A stretch of DNA of 64,000 nt from Conus ventricosus (GCA_018398815.1 CM031611.1:42596345-42660344); one strand, 5' to 3'; positions 1-12,666 are shown, numbered from the stretch's first letter. A program made the numbers and translations. Notes: generated from the sequence alone by a model not told the origin.

Positions 1-950
1 CAGAGCCAAGCCGATGAGAAGTAACACACAGGAACAGGCTGACCAGCCACGCCCTTCAATTTCCACGCTGTTTATCTAGCTACCTGCTCCAGTTTAAAAA
101 AAAAAAAAAAGGAGGGGGGGGGGGGGGGGGGGAGACAAAAAAAGGAGAAGGTCAGCTAGCTCCATGCATACTTCGTTCTGACCCACAGGAAGTTGGTCTG
201 ACCATGTCTGCTCTGGCAACATAAGCTGATAATAATAATCAGCATGGGGCAAAGACTCAGGCCTCCTCAAGTCAGGCCTTTACATTCCAGAGACCACCAC
301 CCTATTCCACCACCAAGGTGCAAATGAAGGGCGAGACGAACAGTTGGAACTTTGGGACCCGCATGCCAAATCGATTCAAAGCTCGATAGAATCTTAGTTT
401 TCTCCAAAGACATACATGAATGCTGACTCACTCAGTGGCACCACCCCAACGTCCTCTTTTCTTTGCTCAGGATAGCAGGTGCCAGGATACGCCTGACAGA
501 AAATCTAGTCAGTGCACAGGACCTGAACTCGACAAAAAAGACCCCGTCAGTTTCGGTGGTGAAGAGGGAAAGCGAGTGCAAAGAGTCCGTGCGCCGCAAT
601 TGAAAAGGAGCTTCTTTCGATCAATCAGCCAGCTGAAAGGAAGGGCATGAGAGGGAACAGTACAACTATTCCGTCAAACCAATTTCTTTGGTGCGCCTGC
701 GCAGAATAGATGGGACGGGGAGACACACTTACACACACACACACGCATGCACGCACGCACGCATGCTGGAAAGAGAGAGAGAGGTATGGGAGCACAGCAG
801 AGTCTAAAGACGCTACCAGTTGTTTTCCTCAGAGGAAACAGTTAATAGTGTCATCCTTAAAGGACAATAGCGAAATTAGAGAAAACAACTTTTCCTGAGA
901 TCAGAACCACTTTACATCAGGATTACAACTGTTTTCCCTAGGAGGTTGGG

Positions 951-1165
951 TAGGCAAGGTAATGTTGCTTATGGCCCAGCCGACCGCAAAGGGCCATATC
1001 ATGGCTGTCACTACGTTGAAGTCAGCTCACAAGTCATTAAAAAAAAATAAATAAAAATTCACACAACCCTTTGAAACACACGTTCTCTTAACACACTGGA
1101 AAATTCGTTAAAAATCTTTCTTCCGCAAAATCTTCAACCAGATGAAAAATGTTAAATCTCAGAAA
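951..1165 (+). repeat. Dispersed repeat family A, copy 1
   Basis: It begins TAGGCAAGGTAATGTTGC, continues CCCAGCCGACCGCAAAGGGC, and ends near CTCAGAAATTC. It matches 43,401-43,735 in the same orientation and a short piece at 36,457-36,500 on the minus strand. The family is unidentified; it is probably a short retroelement or MITE of the host. Confidence 0.75.
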
Positions 1166-1389
1166 TTCTAATATCACATCAGGTGGGACATCTCTGAACA
1201 AGGTTTTCATGGAGTCTGCTGTGAAGTGTTTGTGTCTCATATCATGCAAGTCCCAACGCTCTAAAAGAACATTTCACTATGAGTGGTACATGACATGGAA
1301 TGCGCCATGGGGTGAGAACCATGTGCTCAGGATCACTCATGCTCTCTGTAGGAAAATACATGTTTTCCCCTGATTTCCCTGTGGGTCAC

Positions 1390-2275
1390 TGTTGTTCTCC
1401 CTGTCTTCCTTACAATGACCACATTACATGATTTCCCTGTCTTCCTTACAACAATGACCACATTACATGATTTCCCTGTCTTCCTTACAACAATGACCAC
1501 ATTACATGATTTCCCTGTCTTCCTTACATTACAATGACCACATTACATGTTCTCCCTGTCTTCCTTACAACAATGACCACATTACATGTTTTCCCTGTCT
1601 TCCTTACAATGACACATTACATGTTCTCCCTGTCTTCCTTACAACAATGACCACATTACATGTTTTCCCTGTCTTCCTTACAACAATGACACATTACATG
1701 ATTTCCCTGTCTTCCTTACAACAATGACCACATTACATGTTTTTCCTGTCTTTCTTACAACAATGACCACATTACACGATTTCCCTGTCTTCCTTACAAC
1801 AATGACCACATTGCATGTTTTTCCTGTCTTCCTTACAACAATGACCACATTACATGTTCTCCCTGTCTTCCTTACAACAATGACCACATTACATGTTTTC
1901 CCTGTCTTCCTTACAACAATGACCACATTACATGATTTCCCTGTCTTCCTTACAACAATGACCACGTTACATGATTTCCCTGTCTTCCTTACAACAATGA
2001 CCACGTTACATGATTTCCCTGTCTTCCTTACAACAATGACCACATTACATGATTTCCCTGTCTTCCTTACAACAATGACCACGTTACATGATTTCCCTGT
2101 CTTCCTTACAACAATGACCACGTTACATGATTTCCCTGTCTTCCTTACAACAATGACCACATTACATGTTCTCCCTGTCTTCCTCACAACAATGACCACA
2201 TTACATGTTCTCCCTGTCTTCCTTACAACAATGACCACATTACATGTTCTCCCTGTCGTCCTTACAACAATGACC
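1390..2275. repeat. 39-bp minisatellite, about 23 copies
   Basis: The unit is built from ACAATGACCACATTACATG followed by WTTTCCCTGTCTTCCTTAC. Most copies are 39 bp; a few near the left end are shorter. Copies differ mainly at one position (ATGATTTCC, ATGTTTTCC or ATGTTCTCC). Because 39 is a multiple of three, the array is open on both strands: plus 1,724-2,572 repeats MTTLHVFPVFLTT, and minus 1,678-2,295 repeats VIVVRKTGKSCNV. I treat both as non-coding. Confidence 0.95.
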
Positions 2276-2289
2276 ATATTATTTTTCTC

Positions 2290-2660
2290 TCTCAAACGGA
2301 AACGGTTAACAACAACAAAAACGGGGAACTACATTTTACGCTATTGTTCCCTGATAAGCCCAAGCGCACTAGTATTACTACACAGCCTGCCCATTTTTAT
2401 TGGGAAAACAAAAATTGTCTGTGAATTTCTGTTGTCCTTAAGGATGAGTGCCGTTTCTCCCTACGAAAATAAGCAAACCAGTTGTGATTTCAAGGAAGAC
2501 GATGACAATCCAGAAGAAGCAGATGTAACGGTAGAGGAAAGCAGTTACCATCCCAAGGAAAACTACTCGTGATCCTCAGTGATAACAGCATAAACCGTCT
2601 TCCTGAAGACTCAGGAGAACAAGGAACACGGCTGGTATCAGATCATAAAGCAAAATGCTT
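2290..2660. repeat. Degenerate ~30-bp repeat rich in TGTTTTCCCT-like and GGGAAAAC-like words
   Basis: Diverged words such as ACGGGGAAC, GTTCCCTGATAA, AAGGAAAACTACTCGTGATC and CTCAGTGATAACAG recur. They resemble words at 820-945 and 25,260-25,950. This appears to be an old tandem or dispersed family from which the adjacent 39-bp array, with its ATGTTTTCCCTGTC core, may have expanded. Confidence 0.45.
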
Positions 2661-2768
2661 CCCGTTTTCCATAATGCTGTTCCTTAGACTCGGTGACTCT
2701 TCACAGATTACTGCTTCTGTGGCCATTAAGGTACTCCACTCTTGACTCTTTTAACACGCACTTTAACC

Positions 2769-2775
<7 letters not shown>

Positions 2776-2829
<54 letters not shown>

Positions 2830-2911
2830 CGCGTGCAAGCACGCACACACGTGCACACATACACTCACATACACACACTCTCTCTCACACACACACTCCC
2901 TCTCTCTCTCC

Positions 2912-2942
<31 letters not shown>

Positions 2943-3506
2943 ACACACGCACACACATAGAAGGAGACAGAGAGACTTCCCTAGCCCCCTTTTCCCATAC
3001 TTGCTGGCGGCGCACACACTTCCACCAATCAAAGACTTGCTGGCGGCGCACACACTTCCACCAATCAAAGATCACCAGGTCATCATCATCAGTAACAGAC
3101 GCAATACCAGAGAGAATAGAGGGGAAGCGGGGGTGGGGTGGGAGGGGAAGCGGGGAGAAGAAGGAAGGCAGCAGAGAAATGGAAGTGCCTCCAGAACAGA
3201 GAAACTGGTGCCTCCCATTTCTGGGACGGAGCGTCGACTACGCCAGTGTTATGAGGAAGGAGGAGGAGGAGTGAGGACAGCGGGGATGCAAGGGGGTGGG
3301 GGGAAGGGAGGGGGCGGGGGTCGAGGGGAGACGAATGAGTGAGGCGATAGTGAAGGGCGAGAGGGAGCACTAAACGCTCTCCATAGGAATCTGACTGGTG
3401 GAGAAACAGGAGCACCTGACGTCAAGGACGTGTAGCAACAACAACTTCACAGCAACAACAACATAAAAAATACCCTTCCAAGCGACTGGAATCTGATGAG
3501 GGGGGC

Positions 3507-3579
<73 letters not shown>

Positions 3580-3940
3580 GCAGCAAGAGAGAAGGAAAGA
3601 GAGAGAGGAGAGAGAGACAGAGAAGCGGCAAGAAAGACACAGGAGAGACAGACAGACAAACAGACAGAGACAGAAGAGAAGAGGAGAGAGAAGAGAGAGA
3701 AGAGAGAGAGAGAGGCCATAAAGGGAGACAGAGGGGGAGGGGGAGTGAAGTGGGCAGATTATGAGTGATGTTCTCCTTCAGGGCCGTGGGCGATCATAAA
3801 TAATGTGCGAGATCGTATACAATGTATATATAAAGTACAGTGTACCGACACATCAAATGACTTATCCTCGTCTTCACACACACACACACACACAACACAC
3901 ACACACACACACACACATACACACACACACACACACACTA
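2776..3940. repeat. Microsatellite cluster with a 36-bp tandem duplication
   Basis: (CA)n at 2,776-2,826, mixed CA/CT to 2,957, (GA)n 3,511-3,715 with scattered GAGAGG breaks, and (CA)n 3,876-3,938. At about 3,000-3,071 a 36-bp unit starting ACTTGCTGGCGGCGCACACA is present twice, identically. 3,120-3,350 is G-rich with no recognised gene. Confidence 0.9.
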
Positions 3941-3999
3941 CGCCATTCCCGGACAAGACAGTAAATCATATGGCCCCTAGCATCAGCTTGTTGTCATAG

Positions 4000-5660
4000 G
4001 AGATGAGTGTCGGCTATAACATACCTGAAGGATATTGGCAAAACCATAATCATCAAGTAACGTGTATACATTTTTCTTGATGATGAAGCAATCTTTTCCT
4101 TCCTTTTTCGGGGTGGGGCTGGAGATCGGTGTCCTTATCAATGCTAACAACAACCAAATGACGTTGTGCAGCATGACGGGATGATCGAAATCGGGTTGTT
4201 CGTTTTAAAAGCGGACATTCCCTCAGACAAATGGTGATGTCCCCGACTGTCCCATACCGATCGCGAGAAAGTTTGCAGATTTCAGCCAAAGGGTGCAGAT
4301 TTCAGCCTGTCTCGTAGCCCTTTGTGTGTGTGTGTATGTGTGTGTGTGTGGGGGTGGGGGGGGGGGGGGGGTATGGAAGCCGCGAGTTGAGAAAGTTTCA
4401 ACCGACCAAGTCTCTGGATCAGATTGCTTTTCCCGATCTATTTCGTCATCTTTGCTTCTGAGGCCTGACCTGTCATAAGCAGGAAATAACAAACAAGTAA
4501 CTCTTGATTTGTAACTTGTGACTCAAGTAAGTGGGCAAGCTAGGAACATCCTCCTTTGGGGGATGTTTTCTTCTTTGTTCTGTGTGCTCTGTGCTGTCAT
4601 ATCTTTGTTCTCTGTGCTCGGTGCTGTCATATCTGCTTCGCATTCGTTTGGAGTTATGGGCGCCAGAGTTGTATTCATTTCATCATGGGTGCGAGTTGCC
4701 CTACTTGGTTACTGACTGTTTACTGTTCCTGCCACATTCAAGATTTCCTTTCGCTTCAACCAAATCGAGGTTACCTGTTTGGTACACTTCGTCCTTATAC
4801 TTGACAGACTGCATTCAAGATCGAGAAGGCTGTACCAGTTTTAAATAAATGGTATTTTGTATTCGTTTGGAGTTATGGGCGTGTATTCATTTCATTATGG
4901 GAGCAAAAGTGACCCTGCTTGTTTGTTATTTATTGTTCTCAGAGCTCAGAAAGGAACGTTATTATTGTACCGCTCTGACACATTTTCCTTCATGCGCTAT
5001 GGAACGGTAATGGTGATTGTCGTTCTCCCTCTCCTTTAGACCTAACTGGTGGAAACAACGGCATCTTCGAATCGCTGGTCGCCCGCCTGACGCGCCACGT
5101 GGCTGTTCAACGAACCGTCACTCTAGCTACATAGCAAGGGAAGAAACTCGGTCGGCCTTGAAACTCTCCACTCGCGCACGCCAAGACGCTACAGGCAGGG
5201 GGAGGGGGAGAGTGACAGGAGCGGGGCGGAAAAAAAGGGGTGGGGGTGGGGGCGGGGAAACAGCGGGGCGGGAAAAAAAAAAAAAAGAAAAGCCAAAAAC
5301 AACTGGGTTGTGACCCCTCCATGACCTCTGGACTGAGCGAAGGTCGTGTTGCGGGCAGGATGGTGGATGGTAATGTATGAGCTCAGACCTTGCACTTCAC
5401 GTGTAGTAGTCTCTGCAGGGTATTTATGTTATATCCCAGTCTAGACCACGAGTCGACGCTCTCCCCTATCCCCTCCCTCCCCCCCTCTCTCTCTCTCGTG
5501 CATGCGTATTCGTATCTTTACCACACTCCTCGGTGGGAAAACTACTCGCATTTTAAGTTTTTGTTTCAAGTATCCCCCCCCCCCCCCCTCCCTTTATTCT
5601 TTTTTAATTTGTAGTAATGATTTCCATAAACGCTCATTATTATTATAGTGTTGAGCCAAT
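4000..5660. other. Intergenic stretch with a decayed local duplication
   Basis: No gene was recognised. TATTCGTTTGGAGTTATGGG with following TTCATTTCATTATGGG occurs at about 4,857-4,905, with a diverged copy at 4,640-4,690, and CTGTGCTGTCATATCT-type words are duplicated at 4,585-4,635. Poly-G lies at 4,352-4,370 and poly-C at 5,575-5,588. Confidence 0.5.
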
Positions 5661-5679
5661 ATATAGGAGTATATAACTC

Positions 5680-5709
5680 CGTGGGGGGGGGGGGGGGGGG
5701 GGGGGGGGA
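5680..5709 (+). repeat. Poly-G tract
   Basis: This is an almost pure G run. Similar G or C runs lie at about 104-132, 7,543-7,563, 7,841-7,857, 7,898-7,914, 8,025-8,044, 11,659-11,677, 25,848-25,876, 33,093-33,109, 33,118-33,148, 33,307-33,330, 40,039-40,067, 56,416-56,435, 56,896-56,926 and 63,841-63,861. Confidence 0.9.
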
Positions 5710-6390
5710 GGCGTTCTCTACACTCTATATCAATGTAACAAGGCAAAACTGAACTGCAACACAGGAATGAGATATCCAGACACCTGCAGTGTTGGCCATT
5801 TTAAAAAAAAGTTGTGTCCTGAAGTGAACGACACTTCACAAGTAGTACGGTCCTAATCCCCTAACATGAACCAACACCCCCAGGAGATGACTGCCATAAA
5901 ACACCGTTTAAATTAAAGCAAGGACTACATCACACACACACACAAACACAGAGCAAAACGAAGGAATACAGTCGGAATGATAAATTTAAAAAAAAGATAA
6001 CCAAAATATGAAGTCCCACTACGACATTTTGGACATGAATGCCGACTGAACCAATCTGTCATACCCTCAGACCGTAGGCACATTATTACTCTTCAGACTC
6101 AAAAGCCATATTCGAAACGGTTGGAACCGCCGTAGTACTGGAATCGTTTACAGTCTCAACAGTTTACACTAGCTAGATAGGAAAGCGCGCGGATGCACTC
6201 TTAAACCGCTGATTGACCCGTAGCAGCCCGTGTGGAAAGGCCAGCAAAGTCAGTAGCTGCTATTGCGTTTAGTTTAGTTGTCTGGCCGTTTATCAACGAA
6301 GAATTTCAGACAAGGCAAGCGATACATGCACATAATTTTTCTTCTTTTTTTTTTAAGCAGAAGGCGTTTTCAGTTTCTTTTGAATGGCTA

Positions 6391-6391
6391 G

Positions 6392-6441
<50 letters not shown>

Positions 6442-6490
6442 CTAGGTCAGAGAGAGAGAAAAGAGAGAGAGAGAGAGAGAGAAGAGAGTG
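6391..6490 (+). repeat. (GA)n tract with internal GGCTAGGTCAGAGAG duplication
   Basis: Two GA runs are each preceded by GGCTAGGTCAGAGAGAGA, so the block is a tandem duplication of a motif plus microsatellite. Confidence 0.85.
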
Positions 6491-6639
6491 AGCGCTATTA
6501 AAAGCCATTCTGCATAGCAGCAGTATGCGACTGATAGCAGCGCTAATTTGTTAGGAAAGCCAGTGCGCAAGCCGCGGGAAAGAAAATTCCTGACAAATTC
6601 CAGACACACAGCGCTTCCGTGATGGGTACGTATCAATGT

Positions 6640-6796
6640 GCCCGTCTCATTGTGCCCCGTCTCATTGTGCCCCCAGTGTCGTCTCATTGTGCCCCCGTCT
6701 CATTGTGCCCCGTCTCGTTGTGCCCCCGTCTCATTGTGCCCCCGTTCGTTGTGCCCCCCGTCTCATTCTGCCCCGTCTCGTTGTGCCCCCGTCTCA
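6640..6796 (+). repeat. 16-bp minisatellite, left (forward) array
   Basis: About ten variants of CCCCGTCTCATTGTGC, some with CGTCTCGTTGTG or a C insertion. The reverse complement forms a second array at 7,014-7,150, so the two arrays face each other across about 215 bp. Confidence 0.9.
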
Positions 6797-7013
6797 AGGC
6801 CAAACTTTGAAAACACAGCGTTCAGTGTGGTACATGAAAGATCCCCCCACCCCGAAGGCTGACCCACTAAAAAAAAACAAAAAAAAACTCTAAGTAGCGT
6901 AACGCATAGCGGGTAACGCTATGCAGCAGGGAATTAAAATAGTTTATTGTGATAACAAAAATTAGTGAAGAGAAGATTTCGATCAATAGAGTATCACTAA
7001 GCCTGCGAACATA

Positions 7014-7150
7014 GACGGGGTCACAATAAGACGGAAGTCACAATGAGACGGGGTCACAATGAGACGGGGGCACAATGAGACGTGGGTCCACAATGAGACA
7101 TTTTGGGGGCACAATGAGACGGGGGCACAATGAGACGGGGGCACATTGAC
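7014..7150 (-). repeat. 16-bp minisatellite, right (inverted) array
   Basis: About eight copies of GCACAATGAGACGGGG and variants (GGGTCACAATGAGACGG), the reverse complement of the unit at 6,640-6,796. The spacer 6,800-7,012 is AT-rich and includes TAGCGTAACGCATAGCGGGT, followed by further GTAACGCTATG-type short palindromic words. Confidence 0.9.
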
Positions 7151-7396
7151 ATGACCCTCCCTGATAGATTACAAACACATTCAGACCACAGAACAAGGTA
7201 GTCGGAAGTACCGAAACGGTTTGGAACCGTTCGCACGAATCGGTTTGTAAATGAATGAAATCGCTTGAGAACCGTTTAGTCCGTGTAGTTTTGCCAGCTG
7301 TACATCGCCTCCAAGACTTACCAGTCTCCACCTTATAGACATCAGCCTGGCTTAGTCGCCTAAAATTTCAATGTTGAAATGAATCCCTTGTATATA

Positions 7397-7398
<2 letters not shown>

Positions 7399-7433
<35 letters not shown>

Positions 7434-7529
7434 GTGTGTGTGGTGTGTGTGCTGTGTGTGTGTGTGTGTGTGGTGTGCGGCGCGGCGCATTGGCGTACAT
7501 GTGTGTGATCCTTGTATAAAAGTGTATGT

Positions 7530-7560
<31 letters not shown>

Positions 7561-8318
7561 GGGTGGGGGGTGGGGGCGCTGAGCATGCATGCGCACGCGT
7601 TGGTGTATGTTAAGGGCTCTGTATAGTTCGTTGATTGGGAGTATTACACTCTAATCATGCAACCGCTGTACTAACTCAAACTTCAGCCCTCCACCACCCA
7701 CCCTCTCTCTCCTTCGCTCTAACCATTAGGCTAGGCCAAAGACAAAACGAACTGTGAAGTTAGCATCGCGTCTGCTGCTCTGTCACTGAAACGTAGTGGT
7801 AAAACTCTTGGCGGCCTCTGCCGTTGCTGGACCATAAAACTCCCCCCCCCCCCCCCCACCCTCCGGCTGAACTATCACCTTCTTCATAGATAGACTGGGG
7901 GGGGGGGGGGGGGGTAAAAAGGGAGCTCTGTGTGTATGGTGTTGAGGGGGGATGGGGTTAGGAGGGGGTTGACATGAGGAAGTAGAGGATGCGGGAGATG
8001 GATGAGATGGGGGAGGGGTGGCGGGGGGGGGGGGGGGGGGGGGGTGGAAGGGGGGCGGAAGGGGGGGGGAGGAGAACACGTACGTACGCTGTGGGTCGTA
8101 GTCTATGAATGAACAGAATGCGAGTTCATCTACCGGACATGCGCTGCGACTATTTATGTCCCTTGGAAGATCTTGATAGAGCCAAGTTGGCCAGGGGAGA
8201 GTACTTGGAATGTCTTGGTGGTTTACGAAGAGCAGTGCAAACGAAACAAACAAACAAAAAAAGTGGTGGAGTTGGGGGTAGTGTGGGGATTCTTCTTCAA
8301 CAGAGTTTAATAGTTCGG

Positions 8319-8369
<51 letters not shown>

Positions 8370-8462
8370 GAAGGATGATGATGATGATGATCTTTATTTC
8401 AAGGGTAACAGATAAGCTACACTTGCTTTTGTTTTATCCGGCCCTTGCCCCGCTAAGGGGCT

Positions 8463-8514
<52 letters not shown>

Positions 8515-8560
8515 GGCGAGAGAGAGAGCGAGAGAGAGAGAGAGAGAGAGAGTCTTAAAA
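7399..8560. repeat. Microsatellite cluster: GT, poly-G, poly-C, GA
   Basis: (GT)n 7,400-7,475 and 7,527-7,542, poly-G and G-rich blocks 7,543-7,577 and 7,898-8,068, poly-C 7,841-7,857, (GA)n 8,322-8,366 and 8,462-8,551. The sequence between the last two, 8,375-8,460, has GATGATGATGATCTTTATTT and may be a retroelement tail. Confidence 0.85.
7695..7740 (-). repeat. Possible tRNA-derived SINE fragment (A-box-like)
   Basis: The minus strand reads GGCCTAGCCTAATGGTTAGA then GCGAAGG, which resembles a tRNA promoter A box plus D-arm as seen at the head of tRNA-derived SINEs. A second similar word (TAGTACAGCGGTTGCATG) follows at about 7,650-7,670. No clear B box is seen, so this is a fragment at best. 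Confidence 0.4.
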
Positions 8561-8743
8561 CTCAGTTATTTCTTTGTGTAATCTTGTGTCCGTTCGATTA
8601 GAATTACCAAGCCTGTTCTATCAAGATTATTCACACTATATTCTGTCTGGACACATGGTTGATAACGGTTTTCTGTGGTTCGACTTTTTTTGTTTTTAAA
8701 TTCACATTCAAAGAACATTGTCCAGCTGGCTGATTTGCGTGAA

Positions 8744-8747
<4 letters not shown>

Positions 8748-8794
<47 letters not shown>
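8748..8794 (+). repeat. (GT)n microsatellite
   Basis: A pure GT run of about 47 bases in otherwise unique sequence. Confidence 0.95.
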
Positions 8795-8796
<2 letters not shown>

Positions 8797-9077
8797 TCAC
8801 AAACAGGTTCTCACTCTCTCTATATTCACAAAAGTAAGTCAAAAGCAGTCATGGAAAGAACTTTTATTTGACAATTTCATCAACTACATCGTCGCCCTAT
8901 ATCCTCCAAATGTTTCTTGTTCAGAAGAGCGTAAGCTTATTACTTACTTGTCCTTATGCCGAGCTGCATGTAACCGAACACCTCGTTTACCCAAAGAGCA
9001 TGATGCAAAACCATGCCTCGGGGAACTTTTGTGGAACATGCCGTGTGTATCACACCGCAGTCCTTGAGAGACGTCCA

Positions 9078-9255
9078 CAGGTTTAGCACAATCCAAACGT
9101 AATCCTATGGCCTTCAGACATATCTATAGGTTTAGCACAATCCAGCGTAATCCTATGGCCTTCGGATATCTCGATAGATTTAGCGCAATCCAACGTAATT
9201 TCTATGGCCTTCAGGAAAAAAAAACAACATATGTCGGTAGGTTTAGCACAATCAG
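9078..9255 (+). repeat. ~50-bp tandem repeat, about 4 diverged copies
   Basis: The recurring words are GGTTTAGCACAATCCA, CGTAATCCTATGGCCTTC and ATATCTATAG. Copies differ by substitutions and small indels, so the array is old. Confidence 0.85.
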
Positions 9256-9779
9256 TTCATGACAAGCAGTCACTCACGTTTCTTTATTCATTTTCTTTTC
9301 TCCACCTCTTGATAATTGAACGTGTGAAAATGATGTATATATGAATACTCGAGAGGTCTTGTAAAAACAACTGCGCTTTAACACATAATGCACACACTAT
9401 CGGGAGACCTGCTCTCTAATGATCTAGAGACCTTTCAATGCTTTTGGATGGGTCATGCGTTCATTCATCCAGTTATAATAAACACACGAACTGTCCTTTC
9501 CAGGTTTACTTAGTAACACAATAAGTGGAAGACGAAGAAGAGCAAGAGGCGGGAATTGAGGAGGAGGGTTGGCACAAAATGTTTTTAAAAAACCTGTTGC
9601 AAAAACAGCCAATTAAAAAAAACAGAAAGATGTGCCAACGAATGTCACAGAATGAGACAGAAACAATGATGCACTCGGACATATACCAGACACTGTTACA
9701 AAGACAGAACAGCGACAGACTCGGAGATACGCCAGGCGATGTCATAGTGAAACGCTGATTTGTTGGAATGCAAATATTA

Positions 9780-10800
9780 CAAGACATCATCACAGAGGCA
9801 GGGACAATGGATTTACTCAGAGAGCGGATACGCCAGACACTACACAGAAAGACGGGGACATTGATTTAGCGACTCAGATTGCAGACACTCCAGACACTGT
9901 CACAGGAAGACAGAAACAGCGATCACCCAGATTGCAGATATTCAGACACTGTCACAGAAAGACAGAAACAGTGATCTACTCAGACTGCAGACATTCCAGA
10001 CACTGTCAGTGTCACAGAAAGACAGAAACACTGTGATCTACCCAGACTGTAGACATTCCAGACACTGTCACAGAAAGACAGAAACAGTGATCTACTCAGA
10101 CTGTAGACATTCCAGATACTGTCACAGAAAGACAGAAACAGTGATCTACCCAGACTGTAGACATTCCAGACACTGTCACAGAAAGACAGAAACAGATCTA
10201 CCCAGACTGCTGATATTCAGACATCGTCATAGAAAGACTGAAACAGTGATCTACCCAGACTGTAGACATTCCAGACACTCACGTAAAAAACAGAAACAGA
10301 TATCTACTGGACTGAGAAGTTCCAGAAACTTGTCACAGAAAGACCGAAACACTGACCAAGCCTACTCAGATTGCAGATATTCCAAGAAGCTGTCTCACAG
10401 TGATTCACTCAGAATGCAGGTATTCCAGAAAACGGCCACAGAAAGATTGAAAGTGGCCTACTCAGATGGTAGATGTGCCAAAAACTGTCACAGAAAGATT
10501 GAAAGTGATCATCTCAGATTGTTAGATTTACCAGAAACTGTCACACAATGATCCACTCAGACTGCAGACATTCCAGAGACAGTCATGGAAAGACAGATCA
10601 GTGTTCTGCTCAGACTGTAGATCTTCCAGAAAGTGTCATAGAAAATAGAAACTGTGATTTACTCAAGACTGGTGATTATTTTAAAAAAAAAAAATAAAAA
10701 AAAACTGACACGGAAAGACAGAGTCAATACTGCAGATATTCCAGAGAGACCGTCACAGACACAGACACAATGATCTACTCAGAATGCAGATCTGCAACAG
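9780..10800 (+). repeat. 54-bp minisatellite, about 19 copies
   Basis: The unit contains CAGACTGTAGACATTCCAGA, CACTGTCACAGAAAGACAGA and AACAGTGATCTACC. The centre (10,010-10,260) is nearly regular; both edges are diverged. The 180-residue open frame at 10,009-10,551 with repeated HRKTETVIYPDCRHSR is a consequence of the 18-codon unit. Confidence 0.9.
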
Positions 10801-10898
10801 AGAAAAACTCTAGATCTAGAGAAAATGTAAGGTTAACAGCTAACAAAGTAAGACAGTGACTGAAAAAAAAAAAAATAGGCTTATGTTACACAAGTTAC

Positions 10899-10901
<3 letters not shown>

Positions 10902-10957
<56 letters not shown>

Positions 10958-11112
10958 GAGACGGGGGGGTGGGGGGGTAGGGGACAGAGACGTATGACAT
11001 TATAGATGCAACACTTTATCTTGAATCTCGAAACACCTGCGCACACACATACATTGTGGGGGGACACACACACACCACACACACACACCACACACACACA
11101 CACACACACACG
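10902..11112. repeat. (GA)n and (CA)n microsatellites
   Basis: GA run at 10,902-10,954; interrupted CA run at 11,063-11,112. Confidence 0.9.
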
Positions 11113-11378
11113 CACAATGATATACACACATTTAACAACGTTTCACAACATCAAATCACAACGTTTGTAGTCTGCTGACAGCCAGCAACATGACGACATA
11201 GACGGGATAGGGTTTTCAGCGGGATGGGAGGGGAAGGAGGAAGGGGGGAGAGGGTAGGTATACACCGTACTGTATCACTAGCAATTATGATGACATCATC
11301 ATCTGGTCTTCCTTCCTCCAGCAGAACACCCACGCAGCGGACGATTATTGATCGAAGCGAAATGACGACCTCCAGCCT

Positions 11379-11470
11379 CCCCCCCCCCCCCCCCCCCCCC
11401 CCCCCCCACCCCCCCCCCCCCCCCACCCCCCCCCCCCCCCCCCCCCCCCCCCACCCCCTCCACCCCCCGC
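11379..11470 (+). repeat. Very long poly-C tract
   Basis: About 75 cytosines in a row, broken only by three or four A residues, followed by CCCTCCACCCCCCGC. It is the longest mononucleotide-type run in the window. It may form i-motif or G-quadruplex structures and is prone to sequencing error. Confidence 0.95.
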
Positions 11471-11827
11471 TCTACCCGTCAGCCTCAAATTCCTTGCCCT
11501 TGCCAGTCTGGCAGACGAATGCGTGGTGGCTCTGTCGGTCTGTCTCTGCAGAATCCCTGGCCTGGCTGCCGTATGAATGGGGTGCTAAGTTCTGGGATGG
11601 GGGTCTGCACTGTCGTCACTGCATCTGGCTTCTGTTTGGGAGCGGCTTCTCTCTTGTCAGCCCCCCCCCCCCCCCCCCCTTCCCCCTCGCCGCCGTTGTC
11701 CACCTTTAACGCGTGGATTTTTTTTTTTCTGTTTCCTTTTTCATAAGTTCTGTCCGACCCAATGTAGGTCCTCCCTCCCCCCACCCTCCTCCTCATGACA
11801 CTCCAGTTCTTTTTCAGGCTCTATCTC

Positions 11828-11884
11828 TGTCCCTCTCTCTCTGTGTCTGTCTGTCTCTCTCTTTCTGTGTCTATCTGTCTGTCC

Positions 11885-11935
<51 letters not shown>

Positions 11936-12576
11936 GCCTGCCTGCCTGTCTGTCTGTCTCTCTCTCTCTCTGATGGGAAACGTTTTGAAGGTCAGAAGCC
12001 CACAAACAATTGCACGTTCTATTCTCTTCTACGATGTACTAAGCTCCCATAATTCTTACTTTAAAAACACACACACACACGCACAAACATCTAAGCCACA
12101 ATAACGTGTGGCAGTCTAGAAAGGACTAGATCCAATCTCTAACACACACACACACACGGCCCCAAGAGGTCTGGAACTTTCACACCCGCCACACCCACGC
12201 ACAAAAGTGGGCGCGACTGTCGGTCGGTCACGACCTTGACCTTCCGCGTCAGTGGTTTCACCTTGACCCCTTCGCAAGGCCGCTCGCTCGAGTCGCGGAT
12301 GCTTGGCCCACACGTAGAGAGAGAGAGAGAGAGAGGCGCAGCGCACGGAAGCAGCATACGGATCGATGGAAGAACAGAAAAAGTCTGTCTGAAACACAGG
12401 GCCTCGGCACGAGCTAGGCCTACTGTGATGCCGAGCAGTAATGCTGACAACTGATAACACGGGTCAACAGACGGTCTGCTGTTGTGACTGTGGATCTGCG
12501 GTAGCCCGTCTGAACGCCGACTTACTGGACGGCCAAAGCTTCTCAATAAGCGGTTCTATTTTTATAGGGTGTGTGT

Positions 12577-12620
<44 letters not shown>

Positions 12621-12621
12621 G

Positions 12622-12666
<45 letters not shown>

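Noticed and set aside
1678..2572. 205- and 282-residue open frames on opposite strands
   Set aside because: Both arise from a 39-bp tandem repeat, whose unit is a multiple of three; there is no non-repeat protein similarity.
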